DNA of 64,000 nt from Shimia sp040225985 (GCF_040225985.1 NZ_JBBPEU010000002.1:372001-436000); one strand, 5' to 3'. Positions 25,895 to 34,522 are shown, counted from the first letter of the stretch. Numbers and translations: made by a program. Notes: a model not told the origin generated them from the sequence alone.

Positions 25895-26862
25895 GCGCCC
25901 TGCCTCAGCACCTGCACCATTTCCGACAGAATGGAAACCGCGATCTCGGCCGGGTTTGCCGCCCCGATATCCAGCCCTACAGGGCCGTGAATGCGGGCGA
26001 TCTGCTCTGCCGTGAAACCGGCGTCTTGCAGCCGCGCCACCCGCGACGCGTGGGTACGCTTGGACCCGAGCGCGCCGATATAAAAGGTGTCCGAGCCCAG
26101 CGCGAGATGCAGCGCCGGATCGTCCAGTTTGGGGTCATGTGTCAACAGAACCAGCGCTGTGCGCGCATCCATGCCAATCGCGGCAAGGGCGTCGTCCGGC
26201 CAGTCATCCAGAATGGTTTCACCGGGGAACCGCGCCTCGGACCCGAAGGCGCTGCGCGGATCGACAAGGATCGGATCGAATCCCGCAATCCGCGCCATGG
26301 GCACAAAGGCCTGCGCAATATGCACCGCCCCGACAATCACCACCCGCAGAGGCGGATTGTGGACAGCAACAAAACGACCGTCCTCATCCTGCCCCGAACG
26401 GTCCATGCGGAACCGGTCCTCGAAACCATCAAAAACCAGAACACCACCGCCCTGTTCAGGATCGCAGACATAAGCGACGGGCCTGCGTTCGGCGCGCGCC
26501 GCGACCAGATCGGCCAGCGTGTCTTCGCACAGAACGCGGCCCACGGGTTCAACCATGACCTTGATCGTGCCGCCACAGGCCAGACCTACGGCAAAGGCAT
26601 CCCCGTCACTGACCCCGAATTCCAGCAACCGGGCCGTGCCATCCTCAAGCGCCTCAAGCGCCTCGACCATCACGGCGCCCTCGACACAGCCACCGGACAC
26701 TGACCCCTCGATCTGGCCATCGCCGGACACCACCATCTGCGCCCCGACGCGTCGCGGGGCCGAGCCCCAGGTCTGAACCACCGTCGCCAGCGCCGCCCCG
26801 CGCCCTGCGCGATGCCATGCAAGCGCCAGTTCCGGCGCACCTTCAAGTGCCTGTGATGTCAT
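25891..26862 (-). CDS. XdhC/CoxI-family cofactor-maturation protein
   Basis: A 323-aa XdhC-family protein: N-terminal XdhC_CoxI domain (residues 15-85, ATVVQTWGSAPRRVGAQMVVSG and GSVSGGCVEGAV) and C-terminal Rossmann domain (RVVIVGAVHIAQAF, LGSKRTHASR, PVGLDIGAANPAEIA). Family members bind the molybdenum cofactor and insert its sulfurated form into molybdenum hydroxylases. The ATG at 26862 is taken; six upstream codons are optional. Its stop overlaps the MoCF gene start. Confidence 0.9.
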   Translation of the reverse strand: MTSQALEGAPELALAWHRAGRGAALATVVQTWGSAPRRVGAQMVVSGDGQIEGSVSGGCVEGAVMVEALEALEDGTARLLEFGVSDGDAFAVGLACGGTIKVMVEPVGRVLCEDTLADLVAARAERRPVAYVCDPEQGGGVLVFDGFEDRFRMDRSGQDEDGRFVAVHNPPLRVVIVGAVHIAQAFVPMARIAGFDPILVDPRSAFGSEARFPGETILDDWPDDALAAIGMDARTALVLLTHDPKLDDPALHLALGSDTFYIGALGSKRTHASRVARLQDAGFTAEQIARIHGPVGLDIGAANPAEIAVSILSEMVQVLRQGA

Positions 26863-26920
26863 GTTGTATCTCCCTCGCACCCCAAGATGGCGCGTGAGGG
26901 TTGGCTTGGCAAGCGCCGGT

Positions 26921-26950
26921 CAGGGCCGTTCAGGGCCGTTCAGGGCCGGT
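26921..26950. repeat. Three tandem 10-nt repeats across the xre stop codon
   Basis: CAGGGCCGTT, CAGGGCCGTT, CAGGGCCGGT stand head to tail at 26921-26950. The minus-strand stop codon of the Xre gene (26940-26942) falls inside the array, so a change in copy number would alter the protein end. Confidence 0.8.
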
Positions 26951-27647
26951 CGGCATAGCGCGCCAACTCTTGCCGCATCTTTTCACGCGCCGAGTCGAGG
27001 CAACGTTCGAAATCGTGGATGTTCTTGCGCACGGCCAGCAGCCGCGACATTTCAATCCGCTTGCTGTCGGCATCATAGAAGGACACGTAGCCCTCAAGAT
27101 AGGTATTCTCGCGGAGGATCTGCAACTGGAAGGACCCCACCCCGTTCGGGGGCACCCAACCCTCGATAAAGGACTGGCCCATCAGCATATCCTCGATATG
27201 CACCACGTTCTGCGTGGTCTCGGTGCGGGGAAACATCAGCGAATTGCATTCGACATGATAGGTGCCCGCTGCATTGCGCGTGATGCGCATGTCTTCTTCC
27301 AGAATGTAGGCGCGGGTCAGGCGGTCATCCTCGATCGAAAGAGCACGCCAGTCACCCGCGAATTCCCAAATATCGTTCTGCAGGGCGTCCGCTTCCAGTG
27401 CGATCAGATCACCGACCTCCACCTCAAGCGCCAGCGCAATGCCTTCGACCGTGGTGCGCGCGACGCGGTCCCCGTGTTCGGCGCGGCGCAGGCTCTGGAT
27501 GCTGAAAAAACTGTTCTGGGCGCGGCAGGTTTCCAGCAACGCTTCCTGCGTCAGTCCCGCAGCCAGCCGCAAACGCCTGAGAACATCCCCGCGTGGCCGC
27601 ACGGAGGTGCTGATCTTGGACGTTTTCGAAGGCAGGTAATCGCGCAT
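26940..27647 (-). CDS. Xre-family regulator with C-terminal sensor region
   Basis: A 235-aa regulator. Helix-turn-helix about residues 20-80 (DVLRRLRLAAGLTQEALLETCRAQ), a short acidic linker, then a 150-residue beta-rich domain (WEFAGDWRALSIEDDR, GTYHVECNSLMFPR, GWVPPNGVGSFQLQIL) resembling effector or lipid-binding domains but not recognised. It lies between xdhC and the yeeE/yedE pair on the same strand. An inverted repeat GTCAC-AGG-GTGAC at 27684-27696 lies 36 nt upstream of its start. Confidence 0.85.
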   Translation of the reverse strand: MRDYLPSKTSKISTSVRPRGDVLRRLRLAAGLTQEALLETCRAQNSFFSIQSLRRAEHGDRVARTTVEGIALALEVEVGDLIALEADALQNDIWEFAGDWRALSIEDDRLTRAYILEEDMRITRNAAGTYHVECNSLMFPRTETTQNVVHIEDMLMGQSFIEGWVPPNGVGSFQLQILRENTYLEGYVSFYDADSKRIEMSRLLAVRKNIHDFERCLDSAREKMRQELARYADRP

Positions 27648-27965
27648 TAAAGAAACTCGTACTCCGCTACTCAGCAGTTGCTGGTCACAGGGTGACAGTG
27701 CCTTTTGTGACCCGAAAACGGCATGCTGGGCAAGTCTGCGGAGTTTGTTCGCGGGATTATTTGAGTACCTGTTTCTTTTTTACAGCCAGACCGCGCGACC
27801 ATTTCCAACCGTTAATGTAGTGAGTGGTACAGGTTTCGATGGTCGCCGACTTGGCCCGAGACACCCCGGCATCCCCGCCGGGGTGTTTCTTTTTTGTTGC
27901 GGGGGGTCTCATCCAAAAACGGCCCCGCAAAGGGGGCCGCCTGGGTGCATTTACGGATTTGCGCC
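27648..27965. other. 318-nt intergenic region with possible operator and orphan terminator
   Basis: No supported gene. It holds the xre upstream region (inverted repeat GTCAC-N3-GTGAC at 27684-27696), then a stretch with no gene on the plus strand that ends in a strong plus-strand terminator at 27861-27895. A small plus-strand RNA is possible. Confidence 0.5.
27861..27895 (+). terminator. Orphan plus-strand rho-independent terminator
   Basis: CACCCCGGC, a six-base ATCCCC loop, GCCGGGGTG form a 9-bp perfect stem followed by TTTCTTTTTT. Both neighbouring genes are on the minus strand, so nothing annotated uses it. Confidence 0.75.
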
Positions 27966-28553
27966 TTATTCGGCCGCGACGGGCGCGGGTCCATCCCCGA
28001 CCAGGCGTTCGGGCAGTACGAAGGCCACCAGAACAAAGACCAGCCCCAGAACGATGCCAAGCACATCACCCGACATAGCCATCAGCCCGTCATACTTGGC
28101 ACCGGGCACGGTACCGAGTGTCACCTTGCCGCCCGCCAGCTTGTCCAGCATGCCAGACGATTTCCAGTTGGGATAGGTCACCATATAGGCTGCAGCCCCA
28201 AGAAGACCGCCGGCGATGAAGAACCACGCATCCTTGCGGCCCGATGCGGCGGCACAGACACCTGTGCCGGGGCAATAGCCCGACGCGGCCCAACCACCAC
28301 CCAGAAGAAGCCCGCCGATGAACACACCCACATAGGCGGTTTTCACCGACATGTGCATGACATCGACAAGCCCCAGCATCTGACCACCGAACATCAGGAT
28401 CGACCCGGTGCCAATGGCCAGAAGAATGGTTTTCATCAGGTGCAGGTTGCGCAGCGACAGCATGCGGATGATCCAGTTCGGGTTGGTGGCCCCGATCCGG
28501 TCAAGGGTTGCGCCAAAGGCGGCGCCGATTACGAGGGCGAGAACGATATTCAT
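27966..28553 (-). CDS. YeeE/YedE-type (DUF6691) sulfur transporter half
   Basis: A 195-aa polytopic membrane protein with about five hydrophobic helices. The conserved SGYCPGTGVCAAASGR motif (Cys in GYCPGTG) is typical of the DUF6691/YeeE-YedE group, in which cysteines relay thiosulfate or a sulfane sulfur species across the membrane. Starts 3 nt after the stop of the partner gene, so the two half-size proteins probably work as a pair. Substrate inferred from family. Confidence 0.85.
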   Translation of the reverse strand: MNIVLALVIGAAFGATLDRIGATNPNWIIRMLSLRNLHLMKTILLAIGTGSILMFGGQMLGLVDVMHMSVKTAYVGVFIGGLLLGGGWAASGYCPGTGVCAAASGRKDAWFFIAGGLLGAAAYMVTYPNWKSSGMLDKLAGGKVTLGTVPGAKYDGLMAMSGDVLGIVLGLVFVLVAFVLPERLVGDGPAPVAAE

Positions 28554-28556
28554 GGA

Positions 28557-29111
28557 TCAGGCCTCCTTTTTATACATAATCATGGCAACGGGCACGGCGG
28601 CGGCGAAAGCCCCGGCGGCAAAGATATACCCCGACAGCGAGGTCTGCATCATGCCCGACATCATGTGCCCCGAGGTGCAGCCCCCGGCCAGGCGCGCGCC
28701 ATAAAGCACGACAAACCCGCCAAGGAAGGCCACGGCATAGCGTTTCATCGGGCTATCGCCGAAATTGGCATACCATACGGCGGGCAGTTTCCGTTCATCC
28801 GCGCCGATACCCCCGCGCGCCTTGGCGGACAGAAACGCCCCGATCATCATCGCGATCACGAAGACAAAGCTGTAATTCAGCGGGTTGGACGCGTTCTTGG
28901 CGTATTTACCGTTGGATTTGGCCAGATAGGCATTGGTCGATGTGTAAGCACCATCATCGGTCTGGGTGATCAGACCGGGGTTCACCGTGTCTGCGACAAT
29001 AGCATCCAGAATGACGAACTGGGTCGAGACGCCGATGGGTTTGACCAGCAGAACCGCCAGAAAGAAGACGAAGCCCAGAAGCACCCCGCCGGTTTTCCAA
29101 TTCAATGGCAT
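28557..29111 (-). CDS. YeeE/YedE family membrane protein, first half of pair
   Basis: A 184-aa membrane protein of the YeeE/YedE (Sulf_transp) family. The cysteine motif AGGCTSGHMMSGM is present in the second half; helices lie about residues 8-28, 80-98, 125-145 and 155-178. Ribosome site CTGGAGGA directly upstream. Promoter contains a perfect FNR box and an AT-rich inverted repeat, so expression is expected to rise when oxygen is low and to be repressed by a second factor. In other bacteria such pairs belong to sulfide-responsive BigR/SqrR regulons. Confidence 0.85.
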   Translation of the reverse strand: MPLNWKTGGVLLGFVFFLAVLLVKPIGVSTQFVILDAIVADTVNPGLITQTDDGAYTSTNAYLAKSNGKYAKNASNPLNYSFVFVIAMMIGAFLSAKARGGIGADERKLPAVWYANFGDSPMKRYAVAFLGGFVVLYGARLAGGCTSGHMMSGMMQTSLSGYIFAAGAFAAAVPVAMIMYKKEA

Positions 29112-29125
29112 GTGTTTCCTCCAGA

Positions 29126-29155
29126 ATTAAACATTCTGTTTTTATAATATTTAAT
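29126..29155 (-). promoter_or_regulatory. AT-rich inverted repeat over the yeeE/yedE -10 region
   Basis: ATTAAACATT (29126-29135) and AATATTTAAT (29146-29155) match as inverted arms at 9 of 10 positions. The repeat covers the minus-strand -10 element TATAAA (29146-29141) and the predicted transcription start near 29134, as a repressor operator would. Confidence 0.5.
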
Positions 29156-29168
29156 TTGTGGAATTTGA

Positions 29169-29182
29169 TTGATCTGGATCAA
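29169..29182 (-). promoter_or_regulatory. FNR/FnrL box of the yeeE/yedE operon
   Basis: TTGATCTGGATCAA is a perfect TTGAT-N4-ATCAA palindrome. 22 nt separate it from TATAAA (29146-29141), exactly the class II arrangement with the activator centred at -41.5. Confidence 0.75.
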
Positions 29183-29186
29183 GTCA

Positions 29187-29221
29187 AGGGGCGCTGCCCC
29201 TCTTGACGCCACTGGCGTCAA
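29187..29221. other. Two tandem perfect hairpins downstream of coxE
   Basis: AGGGGC-GCT-GCCCCT (29187-29201) and TTGACGCC-ACT-GGCGTCAA (29203-29221). They separate the coxE 3' end from the yeeE/yedE promoter and may end or stabilise the coxDE transcript; no T-run follows on the minus strand. Confidence 0.5.
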
Positions 29222-29252
29222 TTCACCCCGAGGTATTTGACCCAAGAAAAAA

Positions 29253-30506
29253 TCAGGTCAGCGTGGCCATCAGGCGCGCCTTTTCGCCCACATCGTCGGG
29301 GCGCGACAGGGCATCGGCCAGCTCTTCAAGCGATGCGATGGAGTGGCCGGCCCTGAAACTGTCGACATGGGGCAGCATGGTTCGGATGCCCTGCGCTTTG
29401 GGGGCGAACCCTTGCCACCGCATCAGGGGGTTGAGCCAGATCAGGCGCCGTGCGGAGAGGTGCAGGCGCTGCATCTCGTGGGCCAGAGCCTGCGGATCTC
29501 CCCGATCCAACCCGTCGGTGATCAGCAGGACAACAGCCCCCTGCCCCATCACCCGGCGCGACCAGTCGCGGTTGAAAGCGTGCAGGCACTCACCGATCCG
29601 CGTGCCACCTTCCCAATCCTGCGCCTCGGCCCCGGCAGCGGCCAGCGCCGCATCGACGTCACGCGTGGCCAGATGGCGGGTGATATTGGTCAGGCGCGTG
29701 CCAAAGGTGAAGCCATGCACCTTGGCCCAGCCTGCGCCCTTTTCATTCGCCACGGCATGGAGAAAATGCAAAACCATCCGGCTGTACTGGCTCATGGAAC
29801 CGGAAATATCGCAAATCACCACGAGGTTTGGCCAGCGGGGGCGCGGGCTCTGGCGGGCCAGCGTGCGGATATCGCCACCCTGACGCATCGCGCTGCGCAG
29901 GGTTCGTTTCCAGTCGGCCCGCGCGCCATGGATATCCGCGCGTCCCCGTCGCGACGGGATCGGTTTCACCGGCAGTTCCAGCCGCGCCAGCATCCGCTTT
30001 GCCTGGGCAATTTCGGCGGTGCTCATCTGTTCGAAATCCAGCGACCGCAGGCGTTCCTCAGAGGACATGGTCAGCGAAGCGTCGATTTCGATCTCGCTCC
30101 CTTCATCCTCGCGCTCGATCTCGGGCAGGTCGCGGTCGACCCCGTCCAGCAGCGCCTCGGCGGCGCGCTTTTCGGCTGCCTGCGCCGTGCGGTCCTCTTG
30201 CGCGCCCCGAATGGCCGGCAACATCATCGCCATCATATGTTCCAGATAGCGCGGATCACGCCAGTAAAGCCGAAAGACCTGCGCAAACACGGCGCGGTGT
30301 TCGGGGCGCGACACGAAACAGGCGTGCAGGGTCCAGTAGAAATCACGCTTGTCGGTAAAGCCCGCGGCCTCGACCGCGCGGATCGCGTCAATCACCCGCC
30401 CCGGTCCAATTGGCAAACCCGCCTTGCGCAGGGCGCGCGCGAAATAGGTCAGGTTCTGCGTGAGCCTTGGGTTGTCAGGGATCTCAAGCGGCGCGAGTTC
30501 AGCCAT
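29253..30506 (-). CDS. coxE: CoxE-like von Willebrand factor A protein
   Basis: A 417-aa VWA-CoxE protein. MIDAS metal site DISGSMSQYSRM in the C-terminal half, followed by a threonine (GGTRIG) and ITDGLDRGD completing the site. The N-terminal half is helical and acidic in the middle. CoxE with the MoxR ATPase CoxD is required for posttranslational assembly of the Cu/Mo active site in CO dehydrogenase; similar pairs mature other molybdenum hydroxylases. Start at ATG 30506 (MAELAPLEI). 39 nt downstream of coxD. Confidence 0.92.
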   Translation of the reverse strand: MAELAPLEIPDNPRLTQNLTYFARALRKAGLPIGPGRVIDAIRAVEAAGFTDKRDFYWTLHACFVSRPEHRAVFAQVFRLYWRDPRYLEHMMAMMLPAIRGAQEDRTAQAAEKRAAEALLDGVDRDLPEIEREDEGSEIEIDASLTMSSEERLRSLDFEQMSTAEIAQAKRMLARLELPVKPIPSRRGRADIHGARADWKRTLRSAMRQGGDIRTLARQSPRPRWPNLVVICDISGSMSQYSRMVLHFLHAVANEKGAGWAKVHGFTFGTRLTNITRHLATRDVDAALAAAGAEAQDWEGGTRIGECLHAFNRDWSRRVMGQGAVVLLITDGLDRGDPQALAHEMQRLHLSARRLIWLNPLMRWQGFAPKAQGIRTMLPHVDSFRAGHSIASLEELADALSRPDDVGEKARLMATLT

Positions 30507-30545
30507 ATGTCCCCCCACGCGCCGTGATGCAGATCCGCACGGCCA

Positions 30546-31451
30546 TCACAACGCTTCGATCTGGCTGCGGGCATCGTCGAGAATGCGCTTGGCCTCAGAG
30601 CCTTGCAGTTTGGCAATGTCGTCCTGATATTTCAGGATCGCACCGACCGTGTCGGCAATGACCTCGGGGCTGAGTGTCAGCACATCCAGCGCCAGCAGGC
30701 ATTTCGCCCAGTCGATGGTTTCGGCCACGCCCGGTTTCTTGAACAGATCCTCGGTGCGCAGTTTCTGGACAAAGGCGACGATTTCGCGGCTGAGCGCCTC
30801 GGCGGCCTCGGGCGCGCGGGATTGCAGAATTGCCATCTCGCGGTCGAAATCGGGATAATCAACCCAGTGATAGAGGCAGCGGCGTTTCAGGGCGTCATGT
30901 ACTTCGCGGGTACGGTTCGAGGTGACGATCACGATGGGCGGCTCGGGGGCCTTTATGGTGCCGATCTCGGGGATCGTGACCTGAAAATCGCTGAGCGCCT
31001 CAAGCAGGAAGGCCTCGAACGGTTCATCCGTGCGGTCCAGTTCGTCAATCAGCAGCACCGGCGGGCCTGCGGGGTGCTCGCGCATCGCCTGCAACAAGGG
31101 CCGTTCGACAAGGTAATCTGGGCCGAACAGTTCCGTGTTGAGCGCCGCGCGATCCGCAGTACCCGAAGCCTCGGCGGTGCGGATGGCGACCATTTGCGCC
31201 GCAAAATTCCATTCATACACCGCGCTGGAGGCATCCAGCCCTTCGTAACATTGCAGCCGGATCAGGCGACGGCCCAGTGCGGCGGCAATGGCCTTGGCGA
31301 TTTCGGTTTTGCCGACCCCGGCCTCGCCTTCCAGGAACAGGGGGCGCCCCAGACGCAACGAGAGGAAAACGACCGTGGCCAGCGCACGTCCGCACACATA
31401 GCCTTCGTCTGCAAGCATCTCCTGCACCTGGTCAATTGATGAAATGTTCAT
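30546..31451 (-). CDS. coxD: CoxD-like MoxR-family AAA+ ATPase
   Basis: A 301-aa MoxR-type ATPase. Walker A GEAGVGKTE, Walker B VLLIDELDR and sensor segment IVTSNRTREVHDALKRRCL are intact. Works with CoxE as a chaperone that remodels the large subunit during cofactor maturation. First gene of the coxDE unit; the gap to the divergent gene at 31619 is 167 nt. Confidence 0.93.
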   Translation of the reverse strand: MNISSIDQVQEMLADEGYVCGRALATVVFLSLRLGRPLFLEGEAGVGKTEIAKAIAAALGRRLIRLQCYEGLDASSAVYEWNFAAQMVAIRTAEASGTADRAALNTELFGPDYLVERPLLQAMREHPAGPPVLLIDELDRTDEPFEAFLLEALSDFQVTIPEIGTIKAPEPPIVIVTSNRTREVHDALKRRCLYHWVDYPDFDREMAILQSRAPEAAEALSREIVAFVQKLRTEDLFKKPGVAETIDWAKCLLALDVLTLSPEVIADTVGAILKYQDDIAKLQGSEAKRILDDARSQIEAL

Positions 31452-31618
31452 GAAGCCCCTCCCGTTTCAACCCGAAGCTGCACGAGCCGTGCGGCCCGCG
31501 TCAAGGAAACCTGCGCCGATCGTGGCGAATTTCCACATTTTTGCCTTGATTGGCCTGTATCCCGACAAAAAATCCCCGCCGCCAAGGGGCAAGGGCAGGC
31601 AAGAAGGATAAACAGGCA

Positions 31619-32566
31619 ATGCAGGATGCAGTGAACGGCTTTGACGTGCCGATGCTGGGTTTAAAGATCGGCGAGTGGCTTGAAAAGCTTGAGGAAATCG
31701 TCGACGAAGACGGGTATCTTCAACCCCTTGGACAACGGCATGTTGCCGCTTTTGTCGAGGACAAGCCGACGCTTTTGGTCACGTTCGAAACATATCAGGG
31801 CATTCAGGCGCGGGGCGACACCGGTCAACCATTGGGGTTCGAGCTGGTGCAGGCGCTGGGATGGTCACACCTCTGTCTTTTGTCCGATGGTGACACATGG
31901 TTCCGCGATCCGGCGGTCTATGCCTATTTCGACCGGCTGGTGGATGACGGGTTTTTCGAGGATTTCAAAGAGGTGGTCTTTTACGGCGCCGGACCGGGCT
32001 GTGCCTATGCAGCGGCGGCGTTCTCGGTCGCGGCTCCGGGCGCGCGTGTCGTGGCGATCCAGCCGCAGGCGACGCTCGATCCACGCATCACTGGGTGGGA
32101 AACCCGGCACATGCACATGCGCCGGACCTCTTTCACCGACCGCTATGGCTATGCGCCCGACATGCTGGACGCGGCGGCCGAGGCCTTTGTGATCCACGAC
32201 CCCTATGAGCGGCTGGACGCGATCCATGCCGGCATGTTCACGCGATCCAATGTAACTACGCTGCGGATGCCTTTCATGGGCGCGAATATCGAAAATGACC
32301 TGCTTGAAATGCAGCTTCTGTTCCGCATTCTGGCCAAGGTCGCCAGCGGGACCTTTAACGAGGCGGCCTTCTATGCCATGGCCCGCGCGCGACGCAGCTA
32401 TCCACCCTATCTGGAACGGCTGGCAACAGCGCTTCAATTTGCCGACCGCACCGTGCTTGAGGCGGTACTTTGCGCCAACGTGGTCTGCCGGATGAAATCG
32501 CACAAGTTCCTGCACCGCCTAGAAGCACTGGAACGCGAGGCGCTTGGTGATCTCGAAGCCGGTTGA
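31619..32566 (+). CDS. Conserved protein with alpha/beta-hydrolase-like core, unknown function
   Basis: A 315-aa soluble protein common in Rhodobacterales, in databases sometimes called phosphoadenosine phosphosulfate reductase without visible support. No PP-loop or reductase cysteines are present. A strand-loop-helix VVFYGAGPGCAYAAAAFSVAAPGARVVAIQPQ looks like a nucleophile-elbow or nucleotide-binding turn with Cys or none as nucleophile. Contains LLSDGDTWFRDPAVYAYFD near residue 90. ATG at 31619 with AGAAGGA upstream. Stands alone before pyrC. I cannot assign a reaction. Confidence 0.75.
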   Translation: MQDAVNGFDVPMLGLKIGEWLEKLEEIVDEDGYLQPLGQRHVAAFVEDKPTLLVTFETYQGIQARGDTGQPLGFELVQALGWSHLCLLSDGDTWFRDPAVYAYFDRLVDDGFFEDFKEVVFYGAGPGCAYAAAAFSVAAPGARVVAIQPQATLDPRITGWETRHMHMRRTSFTDRYGYAPDMLDAAAEAFVIHDPYERLDAIHAGMFTRSNVTTLRMPFMGANIENDLLEMQLLFRILAKVASGTFNEAAFYAMARARRSYPPYLERLATALQFADRTVLEAVLCANVVCRMKSHKFLHRLEALEREALGDLEAG

Positions 32567-32624
32567 CGCGATTTTCTGCCGCGCCCCACTGGCGCGGGCG
32601 CACGGTTTTGTGTAAGCGGCAGGC

Positions 32625-33665
32625 ATGACCCAAAGCCTGACGATCACCCGCCCCGATGACTGGCACCTGCATCTGCGCGACGGCGCGATGTTGCAGACCG
32701 TGCTGCCAGAGACCGCCCGCCATTTCGCCCGCGCGATCATCATGCCGAACCTCGTGCCGCCGGTTGTGAACAGCGCGGACGCCGCCGCCTATCGCACGCG
32801 CATCATGGCCGCCCTGCCCGCCGACTTGACGTTCGAGCCGCTGATGACGCTTTACCTGACCGAAGACACCGATCCCGAAGACGTGGCCGCCGCCCATGCC
32901 AGCGGTCTGATCACCTCGGTCAAGCTTTATCCTGCAGGGGCGACGACCAATTCCTCCAGCGGTGTGCGCGACTTTGACAAGGTCCGCCCGGTGCTTGAGA
33001 AAATGGCCGAAATCGGCTGCCCCCTCTGCGTACATGGCGAGGTCACAGATCGCGACATCGATATCTTTGATCGCGAGGCGGTGTTCATCGACCGCGTGCT
33101 GGACCCGATCCGCCGCTCGATCCCTGGTCTGCGGGTGGTGATGGAGCATATCACCACCAAGAACGGCGCCGACTATGTTCTCGCCAACGACAAGGATCTT
33201 GGCGCGACAATCACCGTGCAGCACCTGATCTTTGACCGCAATGACATGCTCGTCGGCGGGATGCGTCCGCATTACTACTGCCTGCCGATCCTGAAGCGCC
33301 GGGAACATCGCGAGGCGCTGCGCGCTGCTGCCTTTTCAGGGGACAAGCGGTTCTTCCTAGGCACCGACAGCGCCCCGCACCCGACCCACGCCAAAGAGGC
33401 CGAGTGCTGTGCGGCGGGGTGTTTCACCGCCCCCAATGCCCTGTCGATCCTCGCCCAAACGTTCGAGGAAGGCGGCGCGCTGGACAAGCTGGAAGGCTTT
33501 ACTTCGCTGCACGGCCCTGCGTTTTACGGACTGCCCGTCAACACCGACACGATCACCTTGACCAAGGGCGATGCGGAAGTGGCTTTCCCCGAAACCTTGC
33601 CCGCAGGCGATCACACCGTCACCGTGTTTGATCCCGGCTTCCCGCTTTATTGGCGCGTCGCCTGA
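32625..33665 (+). CDS. pyrC: Dihydroorotase, class II
   Basis: A 346-aa amidohydrolase making dihydroorotate in pyrimidine synthesis. Metal ligands in DWHLHLRDG, the carbamylated-lysine region TSVKLYPAGATTNS, VHGE and the substrate site GTDSAPHPTHAKE are all visible and match the class II (E. coli PyrC) type. 76 nt before pyrE on the same strand, so likely co-transcribed. Confidence 0.97.
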   Translation: MTQSLTITRPDDWHLHLRDGAMLQTVLPETARHFARAIIMPNLVPPVVNSADAAAYRTRIMAALPADLTFEPLMTLYLTEDTDPEDVAAAHASGLITSVKLYPAGATTNSSSGVRDFDKVRPVLEKMAEIGCPLCVHGEVTDRDIDIFDREAVFIDRVLDPIRRSIPGLRVVMEHITTKNGADYVLANDKDLGATITVQHLIFDRNDMLVGGMRPHYYCLPILKRREHREALRAAAFSGDKRFFLGTDSAPHPTHAKEAECCAAGCFTAPNALSILAQTFEEGGALDKLEGFTSLHGPAFYGLPVNTDTITLTKGDAEVAFPETLPAGDHTVTVFDPGFPLYWRVA

Positions 33666-33741
33666 ACTTCTTCTTTGCCAAAACACTTCCACCGGAGGCG
33701 CCCCGACATCGCCACCGCCGACAACACCAGAGGATGATCCC

Positions 33742-34422
33742 ATGATCCCCACCTCCTATCCCTCGCAAGAGGAAATGGCCCGCCTAACAGCCCGCATGTT
33801 GCTGGAAATCGGCGCGGTGAACTTCAACACGGATGAACCCTATACACTGGCCTCGGGCCTGCCGTCGCCCAGCTATATCGACTGCCGCAAGCTGATCTCG
33901 TTTCCGCGCATCCGCGCGACCCTGATGGATTTCCTGACCGTCACCGTGATGCGAAACGCGGGCTTCGAAGCGTTCGACAATATCGCGGGCGGCGAAACGG
34001 CGGGCATTCCCTTTGCCGCGCTGGTGGCCGAACGCATGGCGCTGCCCATGACCTATGTGCGCAAGAAACCCAAGGGCTATGGCCGCAACGCCCGCATCGA
34101 GGGCGCAATGAGCGAAGGCGAGCGCGTGTTGCTGGTCGAGGACCTGACCACCGATGGCGGCTCGAAACTGTCCTTTGTCGATGCAATCCGCGACACTGGC
34201 GCAACCTGCGGCCACACGGCGGTGATCTTCTATTATGACATTTTCCCGGAAACGACCAAGACGCTGGGCGATCACGGGGTCGACCTGCATTACCTTTGCA
34301 CGTGGTGGGACGTTCTGGCCGAAGCCCGCGCCCAGCAGGCGTTCAGCGAAGAGACACTGGCCGAGGTTGAAAAGTTCCTCAAATCTCCGCGTGAATGGCA
34401 GGAAGCCAACAAGAAAGCGTGA
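33742..34422 (+). CDS. pyrE: Orotate phosphoribosyltransferase
   Basis: A 226-aa type I phosphoribosyltransferase. The PRPP loop VLLVEDLTTDGGSKLSFVDAIR and the flexible-loop segment YVRKKPKGYGRNA are intact. Converts orotate to OMP, the step after dihydroorotate oxidation. The ATG at 33742 is preferred over an upstream in-frame extension. Ends 31 nt before a strong terminator. Confidence 0.96.
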   Translation: MIPTSYPSQEEMARLTARMLLEIGAVNFNTDEPYTLASGLPSPSYIDCRKLISFPRIRATLMDFLTVTVMRNAGFEAFDNIAGGETAGIPFAALVAERMALPMTYVRKKPKGYGRNARIEGAMSEGERVLLVEDLTTDGGSKLSFVDAIRDTGATCGHTAVIFYYDIFPETTKTLGDHGVDLHYLCTWWDVLAEARAQQAFSEETLAEVEKFLKSPREWQEANKKA

Positions 34423-34452
34423 GCTTTCCCGCCTAAGTGCTTGAAGTCATGG

Positions 34453-34480
34453 AAACCACCGCCCGCGCGGTGGTTTTTTC
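34453..34480 (+). terminator. Rho-independent terminator of pyrC-pyrE
   Basis: AAACCACCGC (34453-34462) pairs with GCGGTGGTTT (34467-34476) around a 4-nt loop, followed by a T-run to 34479. Confidence 0.9.
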
Positions 34481-34513
34481 GTCACAGCCTGTAAAATCCG
34501 GCTGGGGATAGTC

Positions 34514-34522
34514 TGGGGATAA
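34514..34522 (-). promoter_or_regulatory. DnaA-box-like site upstream of dnaB
   Basis: Minus strand TTATCCCCA, one base from the consensus TTATCCACA. Part of a repeated CTGGGGATA element (34502-34510 and 34513-34521). Confidence 0.35.

Noticed and set aside
26921..26950. CRISPR-like repeat
   Set aside because: Repeats are 10 nt, contiguous and without spacers.
24899..29111. Selenium-dependent molybdenum hydroxylase system
   Set aside because: YedE-type genes near xdhC suggested it, but no selD or yqeB/yqeC-like gene is present.
27894..29147. 417-codon plus-strand open frame opposite the yeeE/yedE pair
   Set aside because: His- and Gly-rich composition is typical of shadow frames, and the two membrane genes are real.
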